Source: Pseudomonas sp. H9
GTDB lineage: Bacteria > Pseudomonadota > Gammaproteobacteria > Pseudomonadales > Pseudomonadaceae
Assembly: GCF_004353925.1 (NCBI RefSeq)
Contig: NZ_SMOK01000025.1
Coordinates: forward strand, 23,825 to 87,824
Direction of reading: 5' to 3'
DNA: 64,000 nucleotides
Under the pieces are notes generated by a model. It was not told the DNA's origin. It saw nothing but the letters and a program-made list of their open reading frames with translations, and did no database searches. Position 1 is the stretch's first letter. Each line of letters starts with the position of its first letter. The translations under genes were made by a program, and so were the position numbers. Positions 1 to 9,100 of this stretch are shown one piece after another.

Positions 1-489
1 GCCCGCGTGCAGGTGCTCGAAGAGCAGCTGGCGGCGGCCCAGGATCAATCCCTGCGTACCGCGGCTGACCTGCAGAACGTGCGCCGTCGCGCCGAGCAAG
101 ATGTAGAAAAGGCGCACAAGTTCGCCCTGGAAAAATTCGCCGGTGACCTGCTGCCGGTCATCGACAGCCTCGAGCGTGGTCTGGAACTGTCCAGCCCGGA
201 CGACGAGAGCATTCGCCCGATGCGTGAAGGCATCGAGCTGACCCTGAAAATGTTCCACGACACCCTCAAGCGCTACAACCTTGAAGCGATTGACCCGCAC
301 GGCGAACCGTTCAACGCCGAGCAGCACCAGGCCATGGCTATGCAAGAAAGCGCCGAGGTCGAGCCTAACAGCGTGCTCAAGGTGTTCCAGAAGGGCTATC
401 AGCTCAACGGTCGCCTGCTGCGCCCGGCCATGGTCGTGGTCAGCAAGGCCCCTGCAGCGGTTTCGCCGTCGATTGACGAGCAGGCTTGA
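1..489 (+). CDS. grpE: GrpE, nucleotide exchange factor of DnaK (5' end outside window)
   Basis: The reading frame is open from the first base, so the N-terminus lies upstream of the window. About 162 C-terminal residues are visible. The first part is a long charged helix (EEQLAAAQDQSLRTAADLQN), as in the GrpE dimer coiled coil. The C-terminal beta domain follows, with NAEQHQAMAMQES and the near-terminal GYQLNGRLLRPAMVVVSK that is typical of the family. GrpE drives ADP release from DnaK in the cytoplasm. It sits 101 bp upstream of dnaK and is followed by dnaJ, the usual heat-shock chaperone cluster. Its stop codon overlaps a predicted sigma-32 promoter for dnaK. Confidence 0.97.
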   Translation, partial: ARVQVLEEQLAAAQDQSLRTAADLQNVRRRAEQDVEKAHKFALEKFAGDLLPVIDSLERGLELSSPDDESIRPMREGIELTLKMFHDTLKRYNLEAIDPHGEPFNAEQHQAMAMQESAEVEPNSVLKVFQKGYQLNGRLLRPAMVVVSKAPAAVSPSIDEQA

Positions 490-512
490 AATCGTTTCGG
501 GCGCCCCCATTT
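485..512 (+). promoter_or_regulatory. Sigma-32 (RpoH) type heat-shock promoter of dnaK
   Basis: CTTGAAA at 485-491 and CCCCATTT at 505-512 are separated by 13 bp. This matches the sigma-32 consensus (CTTGAAA, 11-16 bp, CCCCATNT) exactly. The -35 element overlaps the grpE TGA stop at 487-489. The expected start is near 519, giving dnaK a leader of about 70 bases. Promoter use is inferred from consensus and gene identity. Confidence 0.85.
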
Positions 513-590
513 AGGTGTCAAGCATTCAAGTATTACCGCGGGTAGCCACCACTGCTGCGGCAACCAAATTCAAGTTTCGGGAGAGTTAAC

Positions 591-2507
591 ATGGGCAAAA
601 TCATCGGTATCGACTTGGGGACCACCAACTCGTGTGTCTCCATTCTGGAAAACGGCAACGTTAAAGTTATCGAAAACGCTGAAGGCGCGCGTACCACGCC
701 GTCGATCATCGCTTACGCCAACGATGGCGAGATCCTGGTAGGTCAGTCGGCCAAGCGTCAGGCTGTCACCAACCCGCACAACACCCTGTACGCGGTAAAA
801 CGTCTGATCGGCCGTCGCTTCGAAGAAGAAGTGGTGCAGAAAGACATCCAGATGGTTCCGTACAAAATCGTCAAGGCTGACAACAACGACGCCTGGGTTG
901 AAGTCAACGGCCAGAAAATGGCACCACCTCAGATCTCTGCCGAGATCCTGAAGAAGATGAAGAAGACTGCCGAAGACTACCTCGGCGAGCCAGTCACCGA
1001 AGCGGTCATCACCGTTCCGGCCTACTTCAACGACAGCCAGCGTCAGGCCACCAAAGATGCCGGTCGCATCGCAGGCCTGGACGTAAAACGTATCATCAAC
1101 GAACCAACCGCAGCTGCACTGGCTTACGGTATGGACAAGGCTAAAGGCGATCACACCGTGATCGTTTACGACCTCGGCGGTGGTACCTTCGACGTTTCGG
1201 TTATCGAAATTGCTGAAGTTGATGGCGAGCACCAGTTCGAAGTACTGGCCACCAACGGTGACACCTTCCTCGGTGGTGAAGACTTTGACATTCGTCTGAT
1301 CGACTACCTTGTCGACGAATTCAAGAAAGAAAGCGGCATGAACCTCAAAGGTGACCCGCTGGCCATGCAGCGCCTGAAAGAAGCTGCTGAAAAAGCCAAG
1401 ATCGAGCTGTCTTCGAGCCAGATGACCGATGTCAACCTGCCGTACATCACTGCAGACGCCACCGGTCCTAAGCACCTGAACGTGAAGATCTCCCGCGCCA
1501 AGCTGGAGTCGCTGGTTGAAGACCTGGTTCAGCGCACCATCGAGCCATGCCGTATCGCTATGAAAGATGCCGGTATCGACGTCAGCAAGATCGACGACGT
1601 GATCCTGGTTGGCGGTCAGACCCGTATGCCGCTGGTACAGAAAGCTGTTACCGATTTCTTCGGTAAAGAAGCTCGTAAAGACGTCAACCCTGACGAAGCT
1701 GTTGCCATGGGTGCTGCGATCCAGGGTGCGGTACTGGCCGGTGACGTGAAAGACGTACTGCTGCTGGACGTCAGCCCGCTGACCCTGGGTATCGAAACCA
1801 TGGGTGGCGTGATGACCGCGCTGATCGAGAAGAACACCACTATCCCGACCAAAAAGTCGCAAGTGTTCTCGACTGCCGATGACAACCAGAGCGCTGTGAC
1901 CATTCACGTGCTGCAAGGTGAGCGTAAGCAGGCTGCACAGAACAAGTCCCTGGGCAAGTTCGACCTGGCCGAGATTCCACCAGCACCACGTGGCGTGCCA
2001 CAGATCGAAGTAACCTTCGACATCGACGCCAACGGCATTCTGCACGTAGGCGCCAAAGACAAGGCTACTGGCAAGACTCAGTCGATCGTGATCAAGGCCA
2101 ACTCCGGTCTGTCTGATGAAGAAATTCAACAGATGATCCGTGACGCTGAAGCGAACTCGGAAGAAGACCGCAAGTTCGAAGAGCTGGCCGCTGCCCGTAA
2201 CCAGGGTGATGCACTGGTTCACTCGACTCGCAAAATGGTCGCTGATGCCGGTGACAAGGTCACTGCTGAAGAGAAAACCGCAATCGAGGCTGCTGTTGTT
2301 GCCCTGGAAGCCGCTGTTAAAGGCGACGACAAGGCCGCAATCGACGCCAAGGTTGAAGAGCTGTCGAAAGTGTCGGCTCCGGTTGCTCAGAAAATGTACG
2401 CCGAGCAACAGGCCGAACAGCCACAAGCTGGCGCGCAGCAGGCTGAAGAAGCTAAGCACGACGACGTCGTTGACGCTGAGTTCGAAGAAGTCAAAGACAA
2501 CAAGTAA
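591..2507 (+). CDS. dnaK: DnaK, Hsp70 chaperone
   Basis: The protein has 638 residues, the same length as E. coli DnaK. The N-terminal actin-like ATPase shows GIDLGTTNS at residues 4-12, VYDLGGGTFDVS near 190-202 and GGQTRMP near 340. The substrate domain follows, then a helical lid and a Q/A-rich tail ending DDVVDAEFEEVKDNK, the conserved C-terminal co-chaperone motif. A Shine-Dalgarno GGGAG precedes the ATG. It works with GrpE upstream and DnaJ downstream. Codon use is strongly biased, as expected for a highly expressed gene. This bias also creates a long false open frame on the opposite strand. Confidence 0.99.
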   Translation: MGKIIGIDLGTTNSCVSILENGNVKVIENAEGARTTPSIIAYANDGEILVGQSAKRQAVTNPHNTLYAVKRLIGRRFEEEVVQKDIQMVPYKIVKADNNDAWVEVNGQKMAPPQISAEILKKMKKTAEDYLGEPVTEAVITVPAYFNDSQRQATKDAGRIAGLDVKRIINEPTAAALAYGMDKAKGDHTVIVYDLGGGTFDVSVIEIAEVDGEHQFEVLATNGDTFLGGEDFDIRLIDYLVDEFKKESGMNLKGDPLAMQRLKEAAEKAKIELSSSQMTDVNLPYITADATGPKHLNVKISRAKLESLVEDLVQRTIEPCRIAMKDAGIDVSKIDDVILVGGQTRMPLVQKAVTDFFGKEARKDVNPDEAVAMGAAIQGAVLAGDVKDVLLLDVSPLTLGIETMGGVMTALIEKNTTIPTKKSQVFSTADDNQSAVTIHVLQGERKQAAQNKSLGKFDLAEIPPAPRGVPQIEVTFDIDANGILHVGAKDKATGKTQSIVIKANSGLSDEEIQQMIRDAEANSEEDRKFEELAAARNQGDALVHSTRKMVADAGDKVTAEEKTAIEAAVVALEAAVKGDDKAAIDAKVEELSKVSAPVAQKMYAEQQAEQPQAGAQQAEEAKHDDVVDAEFEEVKDNK

Positions 2508-2524
2508 TTGCTACAGGTTGTCGG

Positions 2525-2554
2525 CCAGCCAGCTGCGGTTTAGCAGTTGGCTGG
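2525..2554. other. 12-bp stem-loop between dnaK and dnaJ
   Basis: A 12-bp stem (2525-2536 with 2543-2554, one G-U pair) encloses a 6-nt loop just after the dnaK stop. There is no T-tract, so it is more likely an RNA-processing or stability element that lowers dnaJ relative to dnaK than an intrinsic terminator. The role is inferred. Confidence 0.5.
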
Positions 2555-2567
2555 TAGGATGTCGCCG

Positions 2568-2587
2568 CGCGGGGGCTTGCTCCCGCG
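2568..2587. repeat. Half REP-like hairpin
   Basis: A palindromic stem CGCGGGGG/CTCCCGCG around CTTG resembles one half of the REP pairs elsewhere in the window, but it is diverged and has no inverted partner. It lies in the 203-bp dnaK-dnaJ spacer. Confidence 0.4.
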
Positions 2588-2710
2588 TTGGCGTGTCTGG
2601 AATACCCGAAATTTTACAGCATCTGTCTGATCCATCTGGCGGGCGGGTGCTGGCGGCACAGCGCGGAATGCGCAGAGGTTTGCCGAACGTCCTCAAGAGT
2701 GCAAAGACTT

Positions 2711-3835
2711 ATGGCAAAGCGTGACTATTACGAAGTTCTGGGAGTTGAGCGCGGCTCCAGTGAAGCGGACCTGAAGAAGGCCTATCGTCGTCTGGCGATG
2801 AAGCATCACCCGGACCGTAACCCTGATGACAAAGAGTCGGAAGAGAAATTCAAAGAAGCCAACGAGGCTTACGAAGTGCTCTCCGATGCCAGCAAGCGCG
2901 CAGCCTATGACCAGTATGGTCATGCGGGTGTCGATCCGAGCATGGGTGGCGGCGGTGCCGGCTTCGGTGGCGCGAACTTCTCCGACATTTTCGGTGATGT
3001 GTTCAGCGACTTCTTCGGTGGTGGCCGTGGTGGCTCGCGCGGTGGTGCCCAGCGTGGCAGCGACCTGCGTTACACCCTGGAGCTGAATCTGGAAGAAGCA
3101 GTGCGCGGTACCACCGTTAATATCCGGGTGCCGACACTGGTCAACTGCGAGCCGTGCGATGGCTCTGGTGCCAAGAAAGGTTCCTCGCCTTCGACCTGCC
3201 CGACCTGTGGCGGTATCGGCCAGGTGCGGATGCAGCAGGGCTTCTTCTCGGTCCAGCAGACCTGCCCGCGCTGCCATGGCCAGGGCAAGATCATCACTGA
3301 CCCGTGCAATTCCTGCCACGGCGAAGGTCGTGTCGAAGAGTACAAAACCCTCTCGGTCAAAGTGCCGGCGGGTGTTGATACCGGCGACCGTATTCGCCTG
3401 TCTGGTGAAGGTGAAGCCGGCTCTCACGGTGGGCCGACCGGTGACCTGTACGTTGTCATCAACGTGCGCGAGCACCCGATCTTCCAGCGTGATGGCAAGC
3501 ACCTGTACTGCGAAGTACCGATCAGCTACACCGATGCTGCGCTGGGTGGCGAGCTGGAAGTGCCGACGCTCGATGGTCGGGTGAAGCTGAAGATCCCGGA
3601 AGGTACCCAGACCGGCAAGCAGTTCCGCTTGCGTGGTAAAGGTGTTGCCCCGGTTCGTGGCGGCGGTGCTGGCGACCTGATGTGTCGCGTTGCGGTCGAA
3701 ACTCCGGTCAACCTCAGTCGGCGTCAGCGTGAGCTGCTCGAAGAGCTGCGCGACTCGCTGGATGGTGACAGTTCCCACTCGCCCAAGGCCAATGGCTGGT
3801 TTGAAGGCGTAAAGCGCTTCTTCGGCGACTTGTAA
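2711..3835 (+). CDS. dnaJ: DnaJ, Hsp40 co-chaperone
   Basis: Translation from the ATG at 2711 gives 374 residues and the canonical start MAKRDYYEVLGV. The frame is open further upstream, but that extension has no DnaJ similarity. The J domain carries HPD at residues 33-35. A Gly/Phe-rich linker follows (GGGGAGFGG), then four CxxCxGxG zinc modules (CEPCDGSG, CPTCGGIG, CPRCHGQG, CNSCHGEG) and the C-terminal beta domains. DnaJ delivers unfolded clients and stimulates DnaK ATPase activity. It is third in the grpE-dnaK-dnaJ cluster and lies 13 bp before dapB, so the two are probably co-transcribed. Confidence 0.99.
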   Translation: MAKRDYYEVLGVERGSSEADLKKAYRRLAMKHHPDRNPDDKESEEKFKEANEAYEVLSDASKRAAYDQYGHAGVDPSMGGGGAGFGGANFSDIFGDVFSDFFGGGRGGSRGGAQRGSDLRYTLELNLEEAVRGTTVNIRVPTLVNCEPCDGSGAKKGSSPSTCPTCGGIGQVRMQQGFFSVQQTCPRCHGQGKIITDPCNSCHGEGRVEEYKTLSVKVPAGVDTGDRIRLSGEGEAGSHGGPTGDLYVVINVREHPIFQRDGKHLYCEVPISYTDAALGGELEVPTLDGRVKLKIPEGTQTGKQFRLRGKGVAPVRGGGAGDLMCRVAVETPVNLSRRQRELLEELRDSLDGDSSHSPKANGWFEGVKRFFGDL

Positions 3836-3848
3836 GAAGGAATAGGGC

Positions 3849-4652
3849 ATGCGACGTATAGCGGTAATGGGCGCGGCAGGGCGCATGGGTAAAACCCTGA
3901 TTGAAGCCGTGCAGCAAACGCCAGGGGCCGGATTGACGGCGGCGATCGATCGTCCTGACAGCTCGCTGGTTGGGGCTGATGCGGGTGAGTTGGCGGCGCT
4001 GGGTCGGATCGGTGTGCTGTTGTCCGATGATCTGGCCAAGGTTGCCGATGAGTTCGACGTGTTGATCGACTTCACGCACCCGTCGGTCACCTTGAAGAAC
4101 CTGGCGTTTTGCCGCAAGGCAGGCAAGGCCATGATCATCGGTACTACCGGCTTCACCGTCGAAGAAAAGCAGTTGCTGGCCGAGGCCGGTAAAGACATCC
4201 CGATCGTGTTTGCTGCCAACTTCAGCGTGGGTGTCAACCTGAGCCTGAAGCTGCTGGACATGGCTGCGCGCGTGCTGGGTGATGATGTAGATATCGAAAT
4301 CATCGAAGCGCACCACCGCCATAAAGTCGATGCCCCGTCGGGGACCGCGCTGCGCATGGGTGAAGTCGTTGCCAATGCCTTGGGGCGTGACCTGCAGGAA
4401 GTGGCTGTTTATGGTCGCGAAGGCCAGACTGGCGCCCGTGATCGCAAGACCATTGGCTTTGCCACGGTCCGCGCTGGTGACGTGGTCGGTGATCACACTG
4501 TGCTGTTCGCCGCTGAGGGTGAGCGCCTGGAAATCACCCACAAGGCTTCCAGTCGCATGACCTTCGCCAAGGGGGCCGTACGTGCTGCCCTGTGGCTGGA
4601 CGGTCGCGAGCCTGGCCTGTACGACATGCAAGACGTGCTCGACCTGCGTTGA
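3849..4652 (+). CDS. dapB: 4-hydroxy-tetrahydrodipicolinate reductase
   Basis: This 267-residue enzyme catalyses the NAD(P)H-dependent reduction step of the diaminopimelate/lysine pathway. The N-terminal Rossmann motif GAAGRMGKTL begins near residue 8. The active-site segment EAHHRHKVDAPSGTALRMGE near residues 155-175 contains the conserved His pair and Lys of DapB. The Shine-Dalgarno AAGGA sits 7 bp upstream of the ATG. It follows dnaJ by 13 bp and precedes carA, an arrangement shared by pseudomonads. Downstream is a REP pair and then the carA leader. Confidence 0.98.
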   Translation: MRRIAVMGAAGRMGKTLIEAVQQTPGAGLTAAIDRPDSSLVGADAGELAALGRIGVLLSDDLAKVADEFDVLIDFTHPSVTLKNLAFCRKAGKAMIIGTTGFTVEEKQLLAEAGKDIPIVFAANFSVGVNLSLKLLDMAARVLGDDVDIEIIEAHHRHKVDAPSGTALRMGEVVANALGRDLQEVAVYGREGQTGARDRKTIGFATVRAGDVVGDHTVLFAAEGERLEITHKASSRMTFAKGAVRAALWLDGREPGLYDMQDVLDLR

Positions 4653-4671
4653 GCGGGGTTTTTTCATATCT

Positions 4672-4743
4672 GGTGGGAGCGGGCTTGCCCCGCGATGCGA
4701 TGTCACTGACAAGCTTCAATCGCGGGGCAAGCCCGCTCCTACA
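4672..4743. repeat. REP pair (inverted repeat) after dapB
   Basis: Two inverted copies of the REP core (GGGAGCGGGCTTGCCCCGCGA and its complement ending in GCCCGCTCCTACA) flank an 18-20 bp unique loop. The same unit occurs elsewhere in this window after pnp, next to gluQ, next to the Rieske gene, and three times in the 32 kb array. Confidence 0.9.
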
Positions 4744-4871
4744 GGTACTTTCCCGTCCTACTGTCGCAATCCTGTGCCTTTCGGGCACATCAGTGGTAGA
4801 CCAAAAAAGCGTTTTTCTGTAAGCTACAGCTTTAGTGTGTCCACTAAAAGCGCGCAGATAATTCGACGAAG

Positions 4872-4910
4872 AAAGCGGGGTGACGTGTCTATACGTCATT
4901 CCGCTTTTTT
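4872..4910 (+). terminator. Strong intrinsic terminator or attenuator hairpin in the carA leader
   Basis: A 15-bp stem (4872-4886 with 4893-4907, two G-U pairs) with a GTCTAT loop ends in a T-tract at 4905-4910, only 45 bp before the carA start. It may simply end dapB transcription. If the carA promoter lies upstream of it, in the 4744-4871 spacer, it would act as an attenuator for carAB. Which role applies cannot be decided from sequence. Confidence 0.75.
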
Positions 4911-4955
4911 GCAACCTGCGATCGCCCCTTCAGGCTTTATTTTTGGGAGGTCTTC

Positions 4956-6092
4956 TTGACTAAGCCAGCCATACTCGCCCTTGCCGATGGCAGCATTTTT
5001 CGCGGTGAAGCCATTGGAGCCGACGGTCAGACCGTTGGTGAGGTGGTGTTCAACACCGCAATGACCGGCTATCAGGAAATCCTGACTGACCCTTCCTATG
5101 CGCAGCAAATCGTTACCCTGACTTACCCGCACATCGGCAACACCGGCACTACGCCGGAAGACGCCGAGTCCGACCGTGTCTGGTCGGCTGGCCTGGTGAT
5201 TCGCGACCTGCCTCTGATTGCCAGCAACTGGCGTAACAAGCAGTCGCTGCCTGATTACCTTAAAGCCAACAATGTCGTAGCGATCGCCGGTATCGATACG
5301 CGTCGTCTGACGCGCATCCTGCGTGAGAAGGGCGCGCAGAATGGCTGCATCCTGGCTGGCGACAACATCACTGAAGAGGCCGCAATCGCAGCCGCTCGCG
5401 GTTTTCCAGGCCTCAAGGGCATGGATCTGGCGAAAGTCGTCAGCACCAAGTCCGCCTACGAATGGCGCTCCAGCGTCTGGGAACTGAAAACCGACAGCCA
5501 CGCGACTGTCGACGCTGCCGAACTGCCGTACCACGTGGTTGCCTACGATTACGGCGTCAAGCTGAACATCCTGCGCATGCTGGTTGCGCGTGGTTGCCGC
5601 CTGACCGTGGTGCCTGCGCAAACCCCAGCCAGCGAAGTCCTGGCACTCAATCCTGATGGTGTGTTCCTGTCCAACGGCCCTGGCGATCCGGAGCCATGCG
5701 ACTACGCCATCCAGGCCATCAAAGACATCCTCGAAACCGAAATCCCGGTGTTCGGTATCTGCCTGGGCCATCAGTTGCTGGCTCTGGCTTCCGGTGCCAA
5801 GACTGTGAAAATGGGTCATGGTCACCACGGTGCCAACCACCCGGTCCAGGATCTGGATACCGGCGTCGTGATGATCACCAGCCAGAACCACGGTTTTGCG
5901 GTCGATGAAGCCACCTTGCCAAGCAACGTGCGCGCCATTCACAAGTCGCTGTTCGACGGCACCCTGCAAGGTATCGAGCGCACCGACAAGAGCGCGTTCA
6001 GCTTCCAGGGTCACCCTGAAGCCAGCCCAGGCCCGACCGATGTCGCGCCACTGTTCGACCGTTTCATCGACGCCATGGCCAAGCGCCGCTGA
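4956..6092 (+). CDS. carA: Carbamoyl-phosphate synthase small subunit (glutaminase)
   Basis: The 378-residue protein starts at a TTG preceded by GGGAGG at a good distance. No ATG or GTG nearby fits as well. The N-terminal CPSase domain precedes a class I glutamine amidotransferase domain. Its nucleophile is Cys269 in FGICLGHQLLALA, and the His/Glu pair lies in FQGHPEASPGP near the C-terminus. CarA hydrolyses glutamine and channels ammonia to CarB for carbamoyl phosphate, which feeds arginine and pyrimidine synthesis. It is 102 bp upstream of carB. The rare TTG start and the hairpin in its leader suggest expression control. Confidence 0.99.
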   Translation: MTKPAILALADGSIFRGEAIGADGQTVGEVVFNTAMTGYQEILTDPSYAQQIVTLTYPHIGNTGTTPEDAESDRVWSAGLVIRDLPLIASNWRNKQSLPDYLKANNVVAIAGIDTRRLTRILREKGAQNGCILAGDNITEEAAIAAARGFPGLKGMDLAKVVSTKSAYEWRSSVWELKTDSHATVDAAELPYHVVAYDYGVKLNILRMLVARGCRLTVVPAQTPASEVLALNPDGVFLSNGPGDPEPCDYAIQAIKDILETEIPVFGICLGHQLLALASGAKTVKMGHGHHGANHPVQDLDTGVVMITSQNHGFAVDEATLPSNVRAIHKSLFDGTLQGIERTDKSAFSFQGHPEASPGPTDVAPLFDRFIDAMAKRR

Positions 6093-6194
6093 GCATCTGG
6101 TGAGAAGGCCCTGAACCGGTGCAAGCCGCGTTCAGGTGCCCCCAAGAATGTTCAATGCGGCTTGCCGACTGACCTGCGGAATTGAGTGATACCC

Positions 6195-9100
6195 ATGCCA
6201 AAACGTACAGACATTAAAAGCATCCTGATTCTCGGCGCTGGCCCGATCGTTATCGGCCAGGCCTGTGAGTTCGACTACTCCGGCGCCCAGGCCTGTAAAG
6301 CCCTGCGCGAGGAAGGCTACCGCGTCATCCTGGTTAACTCTAACCCAGCGACCATCATGACCGACCCGGCCATGGCCGACGCTACCTACATCGAGCCGAT
6401 CAAATGGCAGACCGTTGCCAAGATCATCGAAAAAGAGCGCCCTGATGCGCTGCTGCCGACCATGGGTGGCCAGACTGCTCTGAACTGCGCCCTGGATCTG
6501 GAGCGCGAAGGCGTTCTGGAAAAATTCGGCGTGGAAATGATTGGTGCCAACGCTGACACCATCGACAAAGCTGAAGACCGTTCGCGCTTCGATACCGCGA
6601 TGAAGGCCATTGGCCTGGAGTGCCCGCGCTCCGGCATCGCTCACAGCATGGAAGAGGCCAACGCGGTTCTCGAGAAGCTGGGCTTCCCATGCATCATCCG
6701 TCCATCCTTCACCATGGGTGGCACCGGTGGCGGTATCGCATACAACCGCGAAGAGTTCGAAGAAATCTGCGCCCGTGGTCTGGACCTGTCGCCGACCAAA
6801 GAGCTGCTGATCGACGAATCGCTGATCGGTTGGAAAGAGTACGAGATGGAAGTGGTCCGTGACAAAAAGGACAACTGCATCATCGTTTGCTCCATCGAAA
6901 ACTTCGATCCGATGGGCGTGCACACCGGTGACTCGATCACCGTTGCTCCAGCGCAGACCCTGACCGACAAGGAATATCAAATCATGCGCAACGCCTCGCT
7001 GGCGGTGCTGCGTGAGATCGGCGTTGAAACCGGCGGTTCCAACGTTCAGTTCGGTATTTGCCCGAACACTGGCCGTATGGTCGTGATCGAGATGAACCCG
7101 CGTGTGTCGCGTTCCTCGGCGCTGGCTTCCAAAGCTACCGGCTTCCCGATCGCCAAAATCGCCGCCAAGCTGGCGGTTGGTTACACCCTCGACGAGCTGC
7201 AGAACGACATCACTGGCGGCCGCACTCCAGCGTCCTTCGAACCGTCGATCGACTACGTCGTTACCAAGCTGCCGCGCTTTGCCTTCGAGAAATTCCCGAA
7301 AGCCGACGCCCGCCTGACCACCCAGATGAAATCTGTGGGTGAAGTCATGGCCATCGGCCGCACCTTCCAGGAATCGCTGCAGAAAGCGCTGCGTGGTCTG
7401 GAAGTGGGTGTTTGTGGTCTGGACCCAAAAGTCGATCTGGCCAGCCCTGAAGCTACCAGCATCCTCAAGCGTGAGCTGACCGTTCCGGGTGCAGAGCGTA
7501 TCTGGTACGTCGCAGACGCTATGCGCTCCGGCATGACCTGTGACGAAATCTTCGCCCTGACCGGTATCGACCACTGGTTCCTGGTGCAGATGGAAGACCT
7601 GATCAAAGAAGAAGAGAAGGTCAAAACCCTGGCCCTGTCGGCCATCGACAAAGACATGATGCTGCGCCTGAAGCGTAAAGGCTTCTCCGACCAGCGTCTG
7701 GCCAAGCTGCTGGGTATCACCGACAAGAACCTGCGTCGTCACCGCCACAAGCTGGAAGTATTCCCGGTTTACAAGCGCGTTGACACCTGCGCCGCCGAAT
7801 TCGCCACCGACACCGCCTACCTGTACTCGACCTATGAGGAAGAGTGCGAGGCCAACCCGTCGACCCGCGACAAGATCATGATCCTGGGTGGTGGTCCTAA
7901 CCGTATCGGCCAAGGTATCGAGTTCGACTACTGCTGCGTACACGCGGCACTGGCGCTGCGTGAAGATGGTTACGAGACCATCATGGTCAACTGCAACCCG
8001 GAAACCGTTTCAACTGACTACGACACCTCTGATCGCCTGTACTTCGAGCCGCTGACCCTGGAAGACGTGCTGGAAGTGGTGCGCGTCGAGAAGCCAAAAG
8101 GCGTGATCGTTCACTACGGTGGCCAGACTCCGCTGAAGCTGGCTCGCGCCTTGGAAGAAGCTGGCGTACCGATCATCGGTACCAGCCCGGATGCTATTGA
8201 CCGCGCCGAAGACCGTGAGCGCTTCCAGCAGATGGTTCAGCGTCTGAACCTGCTGCAGCCGCCAAACGCCACCGTGCGCAGCGAAGACGAAGCCATTCGC
8301 GCCGCTGGCCAGATCGGTTACCCACTGGTTGTGCGTCCGTCCTATGTACTGGGCGGTCGAGCCATGGAGATCGTCTACGAGCTGGATGAGCTCAAGCGCT
8401 ACCTGCGTGAAGCGGTACAAGTGTCCAACGACAGCCCGGTGCTGCTCGATCACTTCCTCAACTGCGCCATCGAAATGGACGTGGATGCGGTCTGCGACGG
8501 CACTGATGTGGTGATCGGCGCAATCATGCAGCACATTGAGCAAGCGGGTGTTCACTCCGGTGACTCGGCATGTTCGCTGCCGCCGTACTCGCTGCCAGCC
8601 CACGTTCAGGACGAAGTCCGCGTACAGGTCAAGAAAATGGCCCTGGAACTGGGCGTTGTCGGTCTGATGAACGTGCAGCTGGCTCTGCAGGGCGACAAGA
8701 TCTACGTGATTGAAGTCAACCCGCGTGCCTCGCGTACCGTGCCTTTCGTGTCCAAGTGCATCGGCACTTCGCTGGCGATGATTGCTGCCCGCGTCATGGC
8801 TGGTAAATCGCTGAAAGAACTCGGCTTCACCCAGGAAATCATTCCTAACTTCTACAGCGTCAAGGAAGCGGTATTCCCGTTTGCCAAGTTCCCAGGGGTT
8901 GACCCGATCCTCGGCCCTGAGATGAAATCTACGGGTGAAGTCATGGGTGTCGGCGATAGCTTCGGTGAGGCCTTCGCAAAAGCTCAGATGGGTGCCAGCG
9001 AAGTGCTGCCGACCGGCGGTACTGCGTTCATCAGTGTGCGTGATGACGACAAGCCTCAAGTGGCGGGTGTTGCGCGTGACCTGATCGCCCTGGGCTTTGA

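Noticed and set aside
570..2459. 629-codon open frame antisense to dnaK
   Set aside because: It is a by-product of strong codon bias in dnaK. The translation has no recognisable domain and the frame has no ribosome site.
2693..4375. 560-codon open frame antisense to dnaJ and dapB
   Set aside because: It crosses the boundary of two real genes and its product is low-complexity and unrelated to any family.
4582..4959. Frames through the REP pair and carA leader
   Set aside because: They translate REP sequence (GLAPR-type peptides) that recurs at every REP in the window; none has gene-like features.
6132..7943. 603-codon open frame antisense to carB
   Set aside because: A shadow of a real, fully conserved gene on the + strand.
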